From assembly GCA_963668435.2 (NCBI GenBank), contig CAXXSC010000003.1, positions 1 to 64,000 of the forward strand: 64,000 nucleotides of DNA. Reading direction: 5' to 3'. Under the pieces are notes generated by a model. The model was not told where the DNA came from and did no database searches. It was given only the letters and a program-made list of their open reading frames with translations. Shown here one piece after another: positions 62,006 to 64,000 of the stretch. This DNA is from G963668435 sp963668435 (GTDB lineage Bacteria > Latescibacterota > Latescibacteria > Latescibacterales > Latescibacteraceae). Made by a program: the position numbers and the translations under genes. Positions within the stretch are counted from its first letter, which is position 1. The number at the start of each line of letters is the position of its first letter.

Positions 62006-63061
62006 ATGACTACAATCAAGGGGCCAGGAATTTTTCTCGCGCAGTTCATGGGTGACGAGGCGCCGTTCAATACACTTGAGGGCATTGCTAAATGGGCGGC
62101 CGATCTCGGCTATGTCGGCGTGCAGATTCCCACCTGGGATGCCCGCTGCATCGATCTGGAGAAAGTCGCAGAGAGCAAGGACTATGCCGATGAATACGCA
62201 GGAAAACTCAGAGAGATCGGTGTCGAGGTGACCGAGCTTTCCACCCATCTCCAGGGACAGCTCGTGGCGGTGCATCCCGCCTATGACACTCTCTTCGACG
62301 GTTTCGCGCCCGAATCGGTCAGGGGCGACAGCGCGGCACGAACAGCATGGGCTATCAATCAGCTGGAGCTTGCCGCAAAAGCGAGCAAAAACCTCGGTCT
62401 CAACGCTCATGCCACATTCTCCGGCGCGCTGCTCTGGCACACCATGTATCCTTGGCCTCAGCGTCCGGCGGGACTGGTTGAGACCGGTTTCCGGGAGCTT
62501 GGCAAACGCTGGAAACCCATCCTCGATACTTTCGATGAATGCGGTGTGGATGTCTGTTACGAGATACATCCCGGTGAGGACCTTCACGACGGTGTCACGT
62601 TCGAGCGTTTCCGCGAGGAAGTCGGGCAGCATTCGCGTGCCTGCCTTCTCTACGATCCGAGCCATTTCATCCTTCAGCAGCTCGATTATCTGGCCTACAT
62701 CGACATTTACCACGAGTTCATCAAGGCGTTCCATGTCAAGGACGCCGAGTTCAACCCGTCGGGACGTTCCGGTGTTTATGGCGGCTATCAGTCGTGGATC
62801 GACCGTCCGGGACGTTTCCGCTCGCTGGGCGACGGCCAGGTTGATTTCGTGAGCGTGTTCAGCAAGATGGCGCAGTATGATTTCAAGGGCTGGGCTGTTC
62901 TCGAGTGGGAATGCGCGCTGAAACATCCGGAAGATGGCGCAATTGAGGGTGCCGATTTCATCAAAGCCAACATAATCCGCACCACCGAGAAGGCGTTCGA
63001 TGATTTTGCCGGTTCCGGTGCGGACGAGGCCGCGAACAGGAAGATACTCGGTATCGACTGA
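62006..63061 (+). CDS. Cytoplasmic sugar phosphate isomerase/epimerase-like TIM barrel
   Basis: A 351-residue protein without signal, with an AP-endonuclease-2 TIM barrel. Metal-site segments are VCYEIHPGEDLHDG near residue 190, CLLYDPSHF near residue 215, AFHVKDAEFNPSG near residue 245 and AVLEWECALKHPE near residue 300. It is larger than the exported TIM barrels and has the extra YGGYQSWIDRPGRFRSLGDG segment (in part: SWIDRPGRFRSLGDG). It is coupled to the cytoplasmic Gfo/Idh/MocA gene, so the pair probably processes one imported keto-sugar. Confidence 0.92.
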   Translation: MTTIKGPGIFLAQFMGDEAPFNTLEGIAKWAADLGYVGVQIPTWDARCIDLEKVAESKDYADEYAGKLREIGVEVTELSTHLQGQLVAVHPAYDTLFDGFAPESVRGDSAARTAWAINQLELAAKASKNLGLNAHATFSGALLWHTMYPWPQRPAGLVETGFRELGKRWKPILDTFDECGVDVCYEIHPGEDLHDGVTFERFREEVGQHSRACLLYDPSHFILQQLDYLAYIDIYHEFIKAFHVKDAEFNPSGRSGVYGGYQSWIDRPGRFRSLGDGQVDFVSVFSKMAQYDFKGWAVLEWECALKHPEDGAIEGADFIKANIIRTTEKAFDDFAGSGADEAANRKILGID

Positions 63062-63086
63062 TGCTGCCGGAAACAGTTACAAAAAG

Positions 63087-63117
63087 AAAAGGCGATGGGA
63101 CAATCCCACCGCCTTTT
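63087..63117. terminator. Bidirectional terminator between convergent genes
   Basis: AAAAGGCGATGGGA / TCCCACCGCCTTTT, with one A-C mismatch and a CAA loop, has A on one side and T on the other. It serves the TIM-barrel gene (plus) and the partial Gfo/Idh/MocA gene (minus). Confidence 0.85.
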
Positions 63118-63136
63118 TCTTTGTCGTAATCAAAGG

Positions 63137-64000
63137 TCAGATTTTCCAGCCGCTGCGATAGTGCATCTGCACGAAATCATTGGCCTCATCGAAATTGGTG
63201 ACCCGCATATTGGGGCCGTCCCACATGAGTTTCTTGTGGGGATAACGGATCGCCAGATTACCCATGACAACGGTTTCGGTCATCGGGCCGGAATAGTCGA
63301 AATTGGAACTCGCAGGCTCACCGCCCTTGCAGGCGTTGATCCAGTTCTGCTCATGCGAAACCGTGATGCGTTTCAGTGTTTTTGCCGGTTTCGGGTAGGA
63401 GTCGTTATAGGATTTCGGCAGGAGCCGCGGATTGCCGCCATAGGTGCCGCAAAGCAGCTTGCCCTTGTCGCCGACAAAGAGAAGGCCGCTGCCGCCTTCG
63501 CTCATTTCCTCGTCCGGGCCGAGCTCTTCCGGGCGTTCGGGGAGAAGGCCGCCGTCGTACCAGTGCAGTTTCACTGGAGGCATGTCCTCGCGTGCCGGGA
63601 ACTGGTAATGGATGACGGATGCCCGCGGGTAGGTTTCCTTGTTATCGACCTTAACCCACATTTTTTCCGGGCTGACATACATCGAGATCGATGCCTCGAC
63701 ACTCTCCGGGTATTTGAGCTTGAGTGCGCTGAATGCCGGATCGAGGATATGGCAGGCCATGTCGCCGAGTGCGCCTGCGCCAAAGTCCCACCAGGCGCGC
63801 CATCCGAACGGCAGGTAAACAGGGTGGTAGGGGCGTTCGGGCGACGGTCCCAGCCAGAGGTCCCAGTCGAGTGTGGACGGCACAGCAGGCGTCTCTGTGG
63901 GACGTCCGATTCCCTGGGGCCAGACAGGACGGTTGGTCCAGGCATGCACCTCGCGGACAGGGCCGATGGCGCCGTCCCAGATAAGTTCGCAGGTGTCCCT
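63137..64000 (-). CDS. Gfo/Idh/MocA oxidoreductase, N-terminus beyond right edge
   Basis: The C-terminal 287 residues of a Gfo/Idh/MocA protein; the frame stays open to the right edge, so the Rossmann fold and EKP motif are outside the window. Visible are the LDWDLWLGPSPERPYHP segment, WWDFGAGALGDMACHILDP (in part: GAGALGDMACHILDP) and the closing EANDFVQMHYRSGW. The end pattern (WDG...VTN) matches the Tat-exported subgroup. It is convergent with the TIM-barrel gene at 62006-63061 and shares its terminator. Confidence 0.88.
   Translation of the reverse strand, partial: RDTCELIWDGAIGPVREVHAWTNRPVWPQGIGRPTETPAVPSTLDWDLWLGPSPERPYHPVYLPFGWRAWWDFGAGALGDMACHILDPAFSALKLKYPESVEASISMYVSPEKMWVKVDNKETYPRASVIHYQFPAREDMPPVKLHWYDGGLLPERPEELGPDEEMSEGGSGLLFVGDKGKLLCGTYGGNPRLLPKSYNDSYPKPAKTLKRITVSHEQNWINACKGGEPASSNFDYSGPMTETVVMGNLAIRYPHKKLMWDGPNMRVTNFDEANDFVQMHYRSGWKI

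Overview
The window looks like chromosomal DNA of a bacterium of the Fibrobacteres-Chlorobi-Bacteroidetes (FCB) superphylum or a neighbouring uncultured lineage; Latescibacterota or KSB1-like is my best guess. The reasons are the two secreted proteins with FlgD-like/type IX secretion C-terminal tails, the 30-residue basic AURKAIP1/COX24-type protein, the many Tat-exported Gfo/Idh/MocA oxidoreductases with DUF1080 and DUF6807 partners, and a DUF5690 carrier. This taxonomy is inference from gene content; no rRNA gene is present. I see no transposase, integrase, phage gene or CRISPR array.

Layout. 1-5.7 kb (minus strand): a signalling block with an Hpt/CheA-like protein cut by the left edge, a STAS protein, a receiver-receiver-PP2C-HATPase regulator carrying three single-base frameshifts, and a five-PAS histidine kinase. 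6.0-10.4 kb (plus): a compact 2-aminoethylphosphonate catabolic operon (DUF5690 carrier, phnW, phnX, zinc alcohol dehydrogenase). 10.7-11.8 kb: an exported metallo-beta-lactamase-fold protein and a TIGR04076 protein, closed by a terminator. 12.2-19.5 kb: cell-surface proteins (a BsuPI-domain protein, a DUF3160 protein, a calcium-repeat protein and a probable outer-membrane barrel). 19.6-24.1 kb: an NtrC-type two-component system and a TPR/SLH lipoprotein. 24.1-32.5 kb: housekeeping genes (DUF512 radical SAM protein, der, plsY, gpsA, a MerR regulator, proS, sppA, an HU-like gene, a tiny basic protein, tRNA-Arg).

From the tRNA to the right edge the character changes to an accessory catabolic region. 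At 33-40 kb there are a Tat DUF362 protein, a DUF1080 lipoprotein, a DUF4159 protein, a receiver-PAS-PAS regulator, a URO-D-family protein and an Ldh-family dehydrogenase. At 40.0-49.9 kb an eight-gene minus-strand operon encodes a Gfo/Idh/MocA lipoprotein, a PhoD-like phosphoesterase, a TIM-barrel isomerase, a nitrilase with an N-terminal domain, a second Gfo/Idh/MocA protein, a DUF6807 protein, a second TIM-barrel isomerase and a double-DUF1080 lipoprotein. At 50-64 kb the plus strand carries an AAC(3)-fold protein, a tandem triplet of Gfo/Idh/MocA paralogues, a fourth longer one, two HEAT-repeat proteins, two more Gfo/Idh/MocA proteins and another TIM-barrel isomerase; a ninth, partial Gfo/Idh/MocA gene leaves the right edge on the minus strand.

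Working together: exported Gfo/Idh/MocA oxidoreductases, sugar isomerase-like TIM barrels and DUF1080 (3-keto-glycoside hydrolase/lyase) proteins are the parts of a non-glycosidase route in which a sugar is oxidised at C3 and the glycosidic bond is then broken by elimination and hydration. The extra PhoD, nitrilase, AAC(3) and DUF6807 partners suggest substrates carrying phosphate, amide or amino groups. The operon at 40-50 kb is my best candidate for an undescribed system. The next most notable items are the phosphonate operon with its unproven carrier and the triply frameshifted signalling gene.
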